A stretch of 64,000 nt of DNA, from the NCBI GenBank assembly GCA_028718185.1, contig JAQUMH010000001.1:777186-841185 (forward strand), written 5' to 3'. Each line of letters starts with the position of its first letter. The stretch's first letter is position 1. Of the stretch, positions 54,747-63,598 are shown piece by piece. A model generated the notes under the pieces. That model was not told where the DNA came from and ran no database searches. It saw only the letters and a list, made by a program, of their open reading frames with translations. This DNA is from Elusimicrobiota bacterium. GTDB lineage: Bacteria; Elusimicrobiota; UBA8919. Made by a program: the position numbers and the translations under genes.

Positions 54747-55959
54747 CTACCCTCACGGTGTCACCGGCAACAATTCCGGCTTCTCTTAACTTTTGTTCGA
54801 CACCGATTTTTTTAAATATGTTTTGAAATCTTTTAGCTGCCTCTTCTTCTGAAAAATTAGTCATAACTGCCAAATCTAAAATTTTCTTGCCCGTAACCTC
54901 AAAAACATTTCCTATTTTATTTACAGCAAATTCCGGTTCATATTTATAATAAACGCTTTTTATTTCAGTTGGTTTTTCTACTTTAACCATTTTAATCTTT
55001 TTAAATATTTCTTCCAACAATGATTTCAACCCTTCCCCTTTCAACGCTGAAATTAAAAATACTTTTTTTCCTCTCTTCTTAAAAAGCTTTACTGATTTTT
55101 CAGCGCCAAAAACATCCATTTTGTTGATTGCTATTACCTGTAATTTCTTAGCAAGTACCGGCGAATAATCTTTCAATTCTTTGTTGATTGCGACATAAGT
55201 TGAATATGCATTTTTATTATCATATCCGAAAGAATCAACAATATGTAAAAGAATCTTTGTTCTTTCTATATGCCTTAAAAAATCATGGCCAAGTCCCTTA
55301 CCGGCAGATGCACCATCAATTAGTCCCGGTATATCTGCAAAAACTAGCGAGTCATCGTATAATTTTACAACACCCAAATTAGGTGATAATGTAGTAAAGG
55401 GATAATCAGCTATCTTCGGTTTTGCCGAAGAAACTTTTGATATAAATGTTGATTTTCCGGCATTTGGATACCCGATAATCCCGACATCAGCAATAATTTT
55501 TAACTCTAATTCTACAATGCATTCTTCGCCGGGCTGACCCTTTTCTGCTATACGAGGAGCGGTGTTTTTTGATGATTTAAAACTTGCATTACCCCTGCCC
55601 CTGCGACCGCCTAAAGCGATTATAATCTCTTGTTTAGGTTCTGTAATGTCTGCTATAATTTCACCGTTCTTTTTTACAGTAGTGCCGAGCGGAACGCCTA
55701 TTCTTAAGTCCTCGGCTGATTTACCGTAACAATTGCTTCCCCAACCATGTTCACCTTCTTTTGCTTTGTAATGCGGGTTCCTTTTAAAATCTAAGAGCGT
55801 TTTCAGATTCTCATTAGCAAAAATTATTACATCGCCGCCTTTCCCGCCGTTACCACCGTCGGGACCGCCAAAAGGAATATATTTCTCCCGCCTAAAAGAA
55901 AGACAGCCGTCACCACCTTTACCTGCTTTAACAAAAAGTTTTGCTTTATCTATAAACAT
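54718..55959 (-). CDS. obg: GTPase Obg/CgtA
   Basis: This 413-residue ribosome-assembly GTPase has the glycine-rich Obg fold (residues 1-155: GGDGCLSFRREKYIPFGGPD, GGNGGKGGDVI), the G domain (VGIIGYPNAGKSTFISKVSS, FADIPGLIDGASAGKGLGHDF, AINKMD) and a C-terminal OCT domain (about 335-410). It follows rplU and rpmA, the usual neighbourhood for obg. It overlaps proB at the 3' end. Confidence 0.96.
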   Translation of the reverse strand: MFIDKAKLFVKAGKGGDGCLSFRREKYIPFGGPDGGNGGKGGDVIIFANENLKTLLDFKRNPHYKAKEGEHGWGSNCYGKSAEDLRIGVPLGTTVKKNGEIIADITEPKQEIIIALGGRRGRGNASFKSSKNTAPRIAEKGQPGEECIVELELKIIADVGIIGYPNAGKSTFISKVSSAKPKIADYPFTTLSPNLGVVKLYDDSLVFADIPGLIDGASAGKGLGHDFLRHIERTKILLHIVDSFGYDNKNAYSTYVAINKELKDYSPVLAKKLQVIAINKMDVFGAEKSVKLFKKRGKKVFLISALKGEGLKSLLEEIFKKIKMVKVEKPTEIKSVYYKYEPEFAVNKIGNVFEVTGKKILDLAVMTNFSEEEAAKRFQNIFKKIGVEQKLREAGIVAGDTVRVGEYEFIYEE

Positions 55960-56016
55960 AATATTTTATTGGATCAAAAATAGAGTAGATGTTCCCGAAG
56001 ACTTGTAAATACTATT

Positions 56017-56274
56017 TCAAACGGAAGGAATTATACTTATTTTCTTACATTTTTTTGATGCCCAATGAAATTTAATCGTACCTTTAACCTTAGCAAAAAG
56101 GGTATCATCTTTACCAATTCCGACATTTAACCCGGGATGATACTTTTTCCCCCGTTGTCTGACAATAATACTGCCTGCAGGAATAACCTGACCTTCAAAA
56201 CGCTTAACACCTAATCGTTGCCCGGCAGAATCGCGTCCATTACCTGTTGAACCTTGAGATTTAGTATGAGCCAT
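56017..56274 (-). CDS. rpmA: 50S ribosomal protein L27
   Basis: This 85-residue protein starts [20 protein letters not shown], with [21 protein letters not shown] and the H-P-G[13 protein letters not shown] motif, all standard L27. The ATG at 56274 is chosen because GGAGGACTAT precedes it; an in-frame ATG four codons upstream lacks support. There is no Firmicutes-type N-terminal processing extension. It lies between rplU and obg. Confidence 0.96.
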   Translation of the reverse strand: MAHTKSQGSTGNGRDSAGQRLGVKRFEGQVIPAGSIIVRQRGKKYHPGLNVGIGKDDTLFAKVKGTIKFHWASKKCKKISIIPSV

Positions 56275-56299
56275 ATAGTCCTCCAAAAAACTAACAAAG

Positions 56300-56371
56300 T
56301 TTATAGAGTTCGTAGAGTTTTAGAGTTTGTAGTGTTTAAACCCTATAACCCAATAACTCTATAACCCTATA
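56300..56371. repeat. TAGAGTTCGTAGAGTTTTAG and inverted words
   Basis: TTTATAGAGTTCGTAGAGTT and TTAGAGTTTGTAGTG are followed by AACCCTATAACCCAATAACT and CTATAACCCTATAAC. This is the rplU-rpmA gap member of the word family at 17215-17270 and 28424-28516. Confidence 0.7.
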
Positions 56372-56380
56372 ACTTTTTTC

Positions 56381-56680
56381 TTAACTGCCAATTCCTGTTA
56401 TTTCTACTTCTGTATAATCTTGCCTGTGTCCAATCGTTTTTTTATAACCTTTTTTGGGCCGTTTCTTAAAAACAACTACCTTTCTACCTTTGCAAATATC
56501 TACTACTTTACCAAACACTTTTGAATTAGGAGATGTCTGTAACTTTTTATCGTCACCTGAAATAAGAATCGACTTGAACTCAACTGCATCACCTATCTGC
56601 TTTTCCAACAAATCCATCTTAATTGTTTTACCTTTCTCTGCCTTATACTGTTTTCCACCAACGTCAATTATCGCATACAT
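56381..56680 (-). CDS. rplU: 50S ribosomal protein L21
   Basis: This 99-residue protein begins MYAIIDVGGKQYKAEKGKTI and ends in KKRPKKGYKKTIGHRQDYTEVEITGI, the L21 rRNA-binding signature. A GAGGAG site lies upstream of the ATG. It is the first gene of the rplU-rpmA-obg-proB run. No L21 leader structure was recognised upstream. Confidence 0.96.
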   Translation of the reverse strand: MYAIIDVGGKQYKAEKGKTIKMDLLEKQIGDAVEFKSILISGDDKKLQTSPNSKVFGKVVDICKGRKVVVFKKRPKKGYKKTIGHRQDYTEVEITGIGS

Positions 56681-56769
56681 AAATATCCTACTCCTCTTTG
56701 AAATTACTAATTAAAAATCAATCTTTATGTTTTATTGTAGTTGCAATTCCACGTCTGTCCGCTAAATTC

Positions 56770-56819
56770 CCCCTCATCTTTCATCTTCTCCCCTTAGGGG
56801 AGAAGAAAGAGTTGAGGGG
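56770..56819. repeat. 50-bp palindrome CCCCTCATC...GAGGGG, second copy
   Basis: The same 50-bp element as 44712-44761 occurs here, with CCCCTTAGGGG instead of CCCCTGAGGGG at its centre. It lies between rplU and the TM-helix gene. Confidence 0.85.
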
Positions 56820-56834
56820 TTTGTTTGTATTATG

Positions 56835-57509
56835 TTATTTTTTCTTTAAGAAATCGTACAACTCATTAATCAATTTAGCTGCCACATCCTTGCTTCCTAA
56901 ACCAAATGCAATCGCAAAAGCAAGACCACTTGAAGCAAATAGTATAGTAATCACAGAATTAATTATTTGTATATCAATTTTCAACTGCTTAAGTGCAATT
57001 ACGACTGTGAATATAATAACAGCTATCGACACAACTTTACCAAGTACTTTCGCTTGTAATACACCTGCATTTGAAGTTGCAGTAACAACTAAAGAATTTA
57101 AAAATGAAGCTAAAAACATTCCAAGTATTAAAACAAAAATTGCAACTATTATGTTAGGTATATAAAGTATAATGCTATCTAAAATTACGCTAACAGATGT
57201 AAGTCCTAAAGCATTTATTGCAGTCGCTATAATAATGAAAATTATAATCCAATAAAAAATAACACCAATAATTTCCGATAAAGTATACTTTATTTCTGCT
57301 TTTTCAAGCATCTTTGAAAAACCAATCCTGCCGGAAAGAACATCCAGCTTTAGAAAAACAAGTAGTTTTACAAAAACATTTTTCAAAGCTACGGCAATTA
57401 TCCAACCAATAAGAAGTATTACCAAAAATCCTATAAAAATAGGAACAAACTGGGCAACTTTACCCAACATCATCTTAACCGGTTCAACAAAAACAAGACC
57501 CCAATCCAT
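56835..57509 (-). CDS. TM-helix repeat (small-conductance channel-like) membrane protein
   Basis: This 224-residue protein has about five hydrophobic segments and the conserved TM helix repeats seen in MscS-related proteins that lack the MscS beta domain: LVILLIGWIIAVALKNVFVKLL, IFVLILGMFLASFLNSLV, and GLAFAIAFGLGSKDVAAKLI, which resembles the MscS pore helix and the turn after it. Channel function is inferred. It is a single-gene unit with its own consensus promoter (57568-57595). Confidence 0.8.
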   Translation of the reverse strand: MDWGLVFVEPVKMMLGKVAQFVPIFIGFLVILLIGWIIAVALKNVFVKLLVFLKLDVLSGRIGFSKMLEKAEIKYTLSEIIGVIFYWIIIFIIIATAINALGLTSVSVILDSIILYIPNIIVAIFVLILGMFLASFLNSLVVTATSNAGVLQAKVLGKVVSIAVIIFTVVIALKQLKIDIQIINSVITILFASSGLAFAIAFGLGSKDVAAKLINELYDFLKKK

Positions 57510-57567
57510 GAACCCTCCTTTCCCTAATTTGAGTCACTATACGTGAAAAGCCTTAAATCTTCGTTTT

Positions 57568-57595
57568 ATTATATTAAAAAAAACGGTTTTGTCAA
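57568..57595 (-). promoter_or_regulatory. promoter of the TM-helix gene
   Basis: On the minus strand TTGACA (57595-57590), a 16-bp spacer and TATAAT (57573-57568) give a start near 57561 and a leader of about 50 nt. Confidence 0.8.
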
Positions 57596-57617
57596 CTTGT
57601 TTTTTTTAATATTAAAT

Positions 57618-59252
57618 CTATTGTTGGGAAATAATATATTTGATAATATTTTCTTTAAAAGAGGCAAGATTGCTTTTTGGGTCAGTAGTTATGTCTTTTA
57701 AACATTTATTTATGTATTTTTTGTCCAATTTACCTTGCTGTTTATCCGGAATTTGATTTAAAATGTTTAAAAAATGATAAGCCATTCTCATGTTAAATTC
57801 TTTAGAATCAGTTTTGTCTGTCCAACTTTTTTCGGCAACCGCTAAAATACGCGGTAAGAGTACTATGTCTTCCGTGAGTTCTTTCCTGTCACCCCAGGAA
57901 CAACTGATAATACCTAAAGTATTTTCAGGTATATCTTTTGTTATAACCGGGTTAAATTCAAGAATTTCTTTTGGAGTACTCGTGTTGTGGCTAAGATAAA
58001 GCGGGAACCATTGCGAATTAATAATTTTGAATTCTTCTTTAACTGAATTTTCTTTTGCTTTGCCTCGCCATTCCTGCAGGATGGTGTTGTCTTTATCTAA
58101 CCATTTGTCTAACTGCGGGAAATATTCCCACCATATAACCATTTTTTTATTATATTTGATTAACATTTCTTGAACGCGTTTCAAAAAATAAAAATAAAGT
58201 TCTTTTTCATCGCTTAAATTTTCATCAGAAATACGTTTAGAACAAATTGGACAGTTTTGCCATTCGTGGGTTTCTACTTCATCAGCACCAACATGGAAAT
58301 AAGGTCCTTTAAAAATAGGACAGAACTCGGCAAAAATATCTTCCAAAAATTTATAAGTTTCTTCATTGCCCGGACATATAACCGAACTACGCTTTTTGCC
58401 GCTACTCTGACAGGCTAACTCCGGATAAGCTTTACGTAATGCCCTGCAATGTCCGGGCATGTCAATTTCAGGTATAACAGTAATAAAATGTTGTTCTGCA
58501 AATGAAACTATTTCATTAAGCTCATCCTGAGTGTAAAATTTCCCGGGCACAGTAAGTTTATATTTTTTACTTTCAAGTGTCCACGCCTGGTCATCAGTAA
58601 AATGAATATGAATTGTATTCATCTTATACCGGGCGAGAATTTCTATGTATCGCTTTAGTAATTCTACATTACGGAATTGCCTTGCCGGGTCAAAATGCTG
58701 ACCACGTATAGAAAAATGCGGTTCATCGATAATACGCGAGTACGGTACAGACCAAGCATTATGTTCATATTTAAGCATCTGAAGAAAACTCTGTACAGCA
58801 TAAAATGCTCCTGCTTCATCCACACCACAAAAAACAGCATTTTCTGAGATTTCAAGCAGGTAACCTTCTTTACCAAGTTCATTTAGTTTAATATCTTCCA
58901 TTTCTTTTGGTAAAAACATTTCCGGTAATGAACTATTATTAGTTGTAATTAAAAGCATTTTTTCCGTTCTATCTTTAATATTTGCTAATTCCGTAATATT
59001 TAAATCAAAGCCGGTTATATCAAAAATATGTTTTTTTAAATCCTTTGCAATATTTTCTAATTTATCTCCTCCGGTTGATGCAAAAACAATTTTTACATCG
59101 TCCGTGATTCTAAAATCGCCGGTCTTATATTTGATATACTTTGGCTTAGGCAATATAATGGTTTCTTCACAAAAAATATTAGATGTTATTAAACAAATAA
59201 AACCAAGCAAATAGGTTAACAATAAAAATCGTATCTTCATAGGATTTCTCAT
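57618..59252 (-). CDS. GH20 beta-N-acetylhexosaminidase
   Basis: This 544-residue exported glycosidase has a signal peptide at residues 5-28 (KIRFLLLTYLLGFICLI). A GH20b-like domain (about 35-170) precedes the catalytic barrel: RGQHFDPARQFRNVELLKRY, IHIHFTDDQAW, VIPEIDMPGHCRAL and HVGADEVETHEW, with the catalytic Asp-Glu pair at 324-325. It removes terminal GlcNAc or GalNAc outside the cytoplasm. The first ATG (59252) and one four codons later (59240) are both possible starts. With the GH3 enzyme it suggests use of amino-sugar glycans. Confidence 0.92.
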   Translation of the reverse strand: MRNPMKIRFLLLTYLLGFICLITSNIFCEETIILPKPKYIKYKTGDFRITDDVKIVFASTGGDKLENIAKDLKKHIFDITGFDLNITELANIKDRTEKMLLITTNNSSLPEMFLPKEMEDIKLNELGKEGYLLEISENAVFCGVDEAGAFYAVQSFLQMLKYEHNAWSVPYSRIIDEPHFSIRGQHFDPARQFRNVELLKRYIEILARYKMNTIHIHFTDDQAWTLESKKYKLTVPGKFYTQDELNEIVSFAEQHFITVIPEIDMPGHCRALRKAYPELACQSSGKKRSSVICPGNEETYKFLEDIFAEFCPIFKGPYFHVGADEVETHEWQNCPICSKRISDENLSDEKELYFYFLKRVQEMLIKYNKKMVIWWEYFPQLDKWLDKDNTILQEWRGKAKENSVKEEFKIINSQWFPLYLSHNTSTPKEILEFNPVITKDIPENTLGIISCSWGDRKELTEDIVLLPRILAVAEKSWTDKTDSKEFNMRMAYHFLNILNQIPDKQQGKLDKKYINKCLKDITTDPKSNLASFKENIIKYIISQQ

Positions 59253-59310
59253 TTTTTACTAACTAATACTGTTTCAATAATTACTTCTGCAAACTTTTTA
59301 ATATATGAAA

Positions 59311-60021
59311 TTAAATATTATTTATTTTTTGAGTAATTTCATTGTATATCAACTTCAAAAATTGAATTAAGTATTCCCACAGATATTTGTAAATCTTCCC
59401 GGATGTTACCAATCCTTCAGAAAAATATTTTTTAAATGAAATTCTATCGGGTGTAATGAATTTTAATATAAGGACTGCTGTTATTAAATTCAAAATAATA
59501 ATAACAACGTAAGAAAACACACGACCTGTCTTTTTTACATCAGATTGACCGGCTGCCAATGAATCACCTGTCAGAAAAAAATGAAATGAATATGTAATAC
59601 CTACAAAAAAGAACAACCATTCAATCCATCTTGAAACGTTAAAGAAAAAAGCAAGGATATAAAAAAGTAAGATTAATAAAAAGGTGTAAATTGGGAAGAA
59701 ATAAGGGGCTAGAAAAATAAAAAAATTGGTTTTAGTTGAAACTACATTGCCGTTTTTTGAAGAGACGTTAAATTCTTTGATTTTCCCTCTAAATAAAACT
59801 GCCCAGAATGCATGTGTAAGTTCGTGCCCAAAAACATATAGACTACCTGGCAGCGATTTAAACAAGAATATCAAAAAAAATACGATAAAACCTGAAATAA
59901 ACCAAATCACCGAAGATGTTAAGGGAAACATAGAAATTAAAAGAACAAAAAACAACTTAACCAACCCTAATAACACCGGCAACAAAATTATTGCTATTAA
60001 TAATTTGATAAAACCAGCCAT
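59311..60021 (-). CDS. M50-like membrane metalloprotease homologue
   Basis: This 236-residue membrane protein has about five or six transmembrane segments and a zinc-binding HELTH motif in YVFGHELTHAFWAVLF, near residue 70. KIKEFNVSSKNGNVVSTKTNFF follows, as in site-2 protease relatives, where a strand lies after the HExxH helix. A clear NPDG or second Asp motif was not found, so activity is uncertain. It sits between the GH20 and panC genes on the same strand with small gaps. Confidence 0.6.
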   Translation of the reverse strand: MAGFIKLLIAIILLPVLLGLVKLFFVLLISMFPLTSSVIWFISGFIVFFLIFLFKSLPGSLYVFGHELTHAFWAVLFRGKIKEFNVSSKNGNVVSTKTNFFIFLAPYFFPIYTFLLILLFYILAFFFNVSRWIEWLFFFVGITYSFHFFLTGDSLAAGQSDVKKTGRVFSYVVIIILNLITAVLILKFITPDRISFKKYFSEGLVTSGKIYKYLWEYLIQFLKLIYNEITQKINNI

Positions 60022-60032
60022 AAAAATAAGTA

Positions 60033-60085
60033 GTTTAGGGTTGAGGGTTTAGTATTCAGGGATAAAATCAAAACCTCTAAACTAT
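60033..60085. repeat. GTTTAGGGTTGAGGGTTTAG word repeat
   Basis: TAGGGTTGAGGGTTTAG followed by AAAACCTCTAAAC is a weak inverted word repeat between panC and the M50-like gene. Confidence 0.4.
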
Positions 60086-60110
60086 TTTTACAATTCTTAA
60101 TCTCGCTCTT

Positions 60111-60965
60111 TTATTTGCTAACAACTATATTATCAATCAGACGGGTTTTGCCTACAAAAACGGCGATAGCAATTACGATTTTGTTAATATGACTATCAAT
60201 AACTTTTATTTCTTCGAGTGTTTCCGCGTCTCTTATTTCTATATAGTCAATTTTATCCACATTAGGAGCAATTGTTTTCTTTATTTTAGAAATTACTGTT
60301 TCTGCGGAAACATTTTTTTTATTTTCTACTAAATTTCTTGCCATTTTCAAAGAACGCGATATAGATATCGCTCTTTCTAATCCTTCATCAGATAAATAAA
60401 TATTCCTGCTTGAAAGCGCCAAACCGCTTTTTTCACGAACGGTGGGACACGCAATAATTTTTACAGGAAAATTTAAATCATTTACCATTTTCTTAATTAT
60501 AACTGACTGCTGGTAATCTTTTAACCCGAAATAAGCTTTATCCGGCTGAATTATATTGAAAAGTTTTGCTACAATTGTTGCAACACCTTTAAAATGACCC
60601 GGACGGAATCTTCCGCACATAATATCAGAAATCTTTTCAACAGTAATATAGGTAAGATATTTTTCCGGATACATACCGGACGGTTTGGGTGAAAAAACTA
60701 TATCCACATTTTCCTTTTTGCATAAAAGAACATCTTTTTTAAACGGTCTTGGATATTTTTTTAAATCTTCGTTAGGTCCAAATTGTGACGGGTTAACAAA
60801 AATGCTTACCACAACAACATCGCTTTCTTTTCTTGCGCGACGAATAAGTGAAGCATGCCCTTCATGCAACGCTCCCATAGTCGGCACTAAACTTATGGCT
60901 CTGCCATTAAGCTTGAGTTTTTTTATAAAATTTTGAATTTCTTGCGGGTTTGAAAATATTTTCAT
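60111..60965 (-). CDS. panC: pantothenate synthetase
   Basis: This 284-residue enzyme joins pantoate and beta-alanine using ATP. Motifs are LVPTMGALHEGHASLIRRAR (HIGH-type), VSIFVNPSQFGPNEDLKKYPR, MCGRFRPGHFKGVATIVAKL, KAYFGLKDYQQSVIIKKMV and the KMSKS-like LALSSRN. Full length. panB and panD are not in the window. Confidence 0.95.
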   Translation of the reverse strand: MKIFSNPQEIQNFIKKLKLNGRAISLVPTMGALHEGHASLIRRARKESDVVVVSIFVNPSQFGPNEDLKKYPRPFKKDVLLCKKENVDIVFSPKPSGMYPEKYLTYITVEKISDIMCGRFRPGHFKGVATIVAKLFNIIQPDKAYFGLKDYQQSVIIKKMVNDLNFPVKIIACPTVREKSGLALSSRNIYLSDEGLERAISISRSLKMARNLVENKKNVSAETVISKIKKTIAPNVDKIDYIEIRDAETLEEIKVIDSHINKIVIAIAVFVGKTRLIDNIVVSK

Positions 60966-61186
60966 CTTAGATATCTCTCAAAATATTTGCTGACTTTTTT
61001 ATATTCTGTAGCAGTACAATGTTAATACCATCAGTATTTTTGTATACAGGATTTTCTTAATCGGCATTGAAATACTTCGTAGAAATTTTCGAGGAAAAAC
61101 TTATACTTTTTAGCAGAAAACACTTTGTTCCCCTCTACAGACAAGAGAGATTTATCAAAGCATTCCGCTTTTATACCCTGGAAACT

Positions 61187-62227
61187 TTACTTTTTTTCTT
61201 TCTCTTTTTCTTTCTCTTCAGATGGCGGTAAGCTGAATGCTTTTATTAGTAGCGCTTTTTTAATATCTTCGGTAACTTTCGGATTCTCTTTAAGAAAAAC
61301 CTTTGAATTATCCATACCCTGGCCTAACCGCTCGCCTTTATAAATAAACCAACTTCCGCTTTTCTCTATAATGCCATATTCAACACCTGTATCAATAATG
61401 TTTCCCTCAACCGAAATTCCCTGACCAAACGTCATTTCAAATTCAGTCTGTTTAAACGGCGGAGCAACCTTGTTTTTTACAACTTTTACACGCACTCTTG
61501 TCCCTACAACAACATCCCCGTCTTTCAATGTTGTTACTCTTCTGATATCCATACGGATAGAAGCATAAAATTTTAAAGCCAAGCCACCGGTAGTTGTCTC
61601 AGGATTACCGAACATAATACCTATTTTCTGTCGAAGTTGATTGATAAAAATGATTGTTGTTTTGGATTTAGAAACTATCGCAGTAAGTTTTCTTAACGCC
61701 TGCGACATTAACCTTGCCTGAAGTCCCATATGTGAATCACCCATTTCACCTTCTATTTCAGCACGGGGAGTAAGCGCCGCAACAGAGTCAATAACCAAAA
61801 CATCTATTGCATTACTCCGGACAAGTTTTTCTGTAATTTCAAGAGCTTGTTCACCTGAATCCGGCTGTGAAATTAAAAGTTTGTCCACATCCACGCCTAA
61901 TTTTGTCGCATAAACAGGGTCCATAGCATGTTCAGCATCGACATACGCGCAGGTTCCACCGAGCTTTTGAGCACTGGCTACGATTTGAAGCGACAACGTT
62001 GATTTACCTGATGATTCAGGTCCGTAAAGTTCAATAATTCTGCCTTTCGGAATTCCGCCTACACCAATTGCAATATCAAGCCCGATAATACCTGTGGGAA
62101 TTACTTCAACCTTCTGGTGCGGACTTTCTCCAAGACGCATTATTGCACCTTTACCGTATTCTTTCTCTATTTGCGACAACGCTAAATCCAACGCCTTTTC
62201 CTTATCTGATTTTTCTGCTTTTGCCAT
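61187..62227 (-). CDS. recA: recombinase RecA
   Basis: This 346-residue recombinase has Walker A in [65 protein letters not shown] and the L2 loop region. The C-terminal tail is a run of Glu/Lys. The ATG at 62227 has GGAGGACTTA in front and begins [16 protein letters not shown]; an in-frame start eight codons upstream is not needed. A promoter is at 62272-62300. No known LexA box was seen, but a perfect 23-bp palindrome lies further upstream. Confidence 0.97.
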   Translation of the reverse strand: MAKAEKSDKEKALDLALSQIEKEYGKGAIMRLGESPHQKVEVIPTGIIGLDIAIGVGGIPKGRIIELYGPESSGKSTLSLQIVASAQKLGGTCAYVDAEHAMDPVYATKLGVDVDKLLISQPDSGEQALEITEKLVRSNAIDVLVIDSVAALTPRAEIEGEMGDSHMGLQARLMSQALRKLTAIVSKSKTTIIFINQLRQKIGIMFGNPETTTGGLALKFYASIRMDIRRVTTLKDGDVVVGTRVRVKVVKNKVAPPFKQTEFEMTFGQGISVEGNIIDTGVEYGIIEKSGSWFIYKGERLGQGMDNSKVFLKENPKVTEDIKKALLIKAFSLPPSEEKEKEKEKK

Positions 62228-62271
62228 TAAGTCCTCCGTTGAAAATATCACATCTTTAACTTTAAGTCTTT

Positions 62272-62300
62272 ATTATATTAAGATTCCTCAATAAAAGCAA
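62272..62300 (-). promoter_or_regulatory. probable promoter of recA
   Basis: On the minus strand TTGCTT (62300-62295), a 17-bp spacer and a consensus TATAAT (62277-62272) are present. The -35 is weak (three of six), as expected for a regulated promoter. Confidence 0.5.
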
Positions 62301-62387
62301 GTAAAAAGATTTTTAACCTTTACACTCTAAAAATATTACTGCTAAAAATATTCAAAATTGTAGAAATCACTATAAAACTAAGGACCA

Positions 62388-62410
62388 TTATTCAGACAGT
62401 GTCTGAATAA
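62388..62410. promoter_or_regulatory. perfect 23-bp palindrome upstream of recA
   Basis: TTATTCAGACA and TGTCTGAATAA are perfect 11-bp inverted arms around a single G. No T run follows directly on either strand, so a protein-binding site fits better than a terminator. Apart from this and the recA promoter, 62252-62573 shows no gene. Confidence 0.5.
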
Positions 62411-62573
62411 TTGGTATAGCATGATGAGTCAAGAAGATTCTTTTCACATATTATTCAAGATTCGAGAAGAAAGTGTTGCAAAATCACTTCAAATTTTCAA
62501 TGCAAGATTCTGGTGGATTATGGAGAAGTCATATTCATATTAACCAAATCAACCACATCCCTCAATTTACTAT

Positions 62574-63431
62574 TTATTCTAACTTTATTCCTTGTTCCTT
62601 TATAAATTCCTGAAGTTCTGAAACACTTATAGCCTCTCCTATCATAACTTGTGATAATTCCCTGTAATAAATCAAAATATCTGCAACAATCTGAGCTTCA
62701 GAGTAATTAACCTTTTCTCCATTACTATTTGTAGCTGAATATATCATCCCTGATGGGTTATTTGCAAGTGCTTTTATCGCTGAATCAATGTACTCTGTAA
62801 GAGGAGCATGTTTACTTACAACAATTCCAATTACTTTATCATCATTGGCTCTAAAAAGAGGACCGCCAGAATTCCCCGGATTAAATGCACCATTTACAAC
62901 TATATGTTTTACAAAACCTTTTTTGTCATTTCTGGGATACGAAGAATATCCAGATATGTGTCCAACTGATAAAAGTGGGGCAGGACCATTATAACCTAAA
63001 GGGAAACCCCAAGTTAACACTTCATTCCCTACAAGAATATCTTCGGAAGATAAAACAAGACCACCATCTAGTTTGTTTTCAGGTATTAACATAGATAAAT
63101 CTCTGTTTTCATCATGTAATATATTTTTTATTTTAATTATTTCATTAAAAGGTGAAATTATTATAATGTTAGAATTATTTCCTCCCCGAACTACATGTTC
63201 ATTTGTTACCAATGGACCATTTTTTAACAGAAACGCGGTTCCTTTCATAGAATTGCTTTTATTAATAATCATATAAACGGACTTGACACATTGTCTATTA
63301 GTTTCTCCTGCAGCATCTAATAACCATTTGGTCGATATAGGAATATTTTCATCTGATAAACAAATTTTACTGTAAAACAAAAGCACAACTATTACATAAA
63401 AATAAACTAATAAAATTTTTATAGTTTTCAC
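62574..63431 (-). CDS. secreted trypsin-like serine protease (DegP/HtrA-like, no PDZ)
   Basis: This 285-residue exported protein has a signal peptide (KILLVYFYVIVVLLFYSKICL). The chymotrypsin-fold triad is visible: His in PLVTNEHVVRGG, Asp in ENRDLSML and Ser in NPGNSGGPLF. No PDZ domain follows; about 60 C-terminal residues are helical. The start is a GTG at 63431 behind GGAGGAGCA. It lies downstream of the repeat-protein gene on the same strand. Confidence 0.85.
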   Translation of the reverse strand: MKTIKILLVYFYVIVVLLFYSKICLSDENIPISTKWLLDAAGETNRQCVKSVYMIINKSNSMKGTAFLLKNGPLVTNEHVVRGGNNSNIIIISPFNEIIKIKNILHDENRDLSMLIPENKLDGGLVLSSEDILVGNEVLTWGFPLGYNGPAPLLSVGHISGYSSYPRNDKKGFVKHIVVNGAFNPGNSGGPLFRANDDKVIGIVVSKHAPLTEYIDSAIKALANNPSGMIYSATNSNGEKVNYSEAQIVADILIYYRELSQVMIGEAISVSELQEFIKEQGIKLE

Positions 63432-63598
63432 TGCTCCTCCTAATAAAATTTATAATTTAAAAACTTTGTTTAACTTATTCTAAAAATATAACTATCAAAT
63501 TCGGTCAAAGTTGGAGAAATCAGAACAATTTAATATTTACTTCCTTGTTAGATCAACAAATAAATCAAGCCTATAATTTTTCTTCATTTTATCATTTC

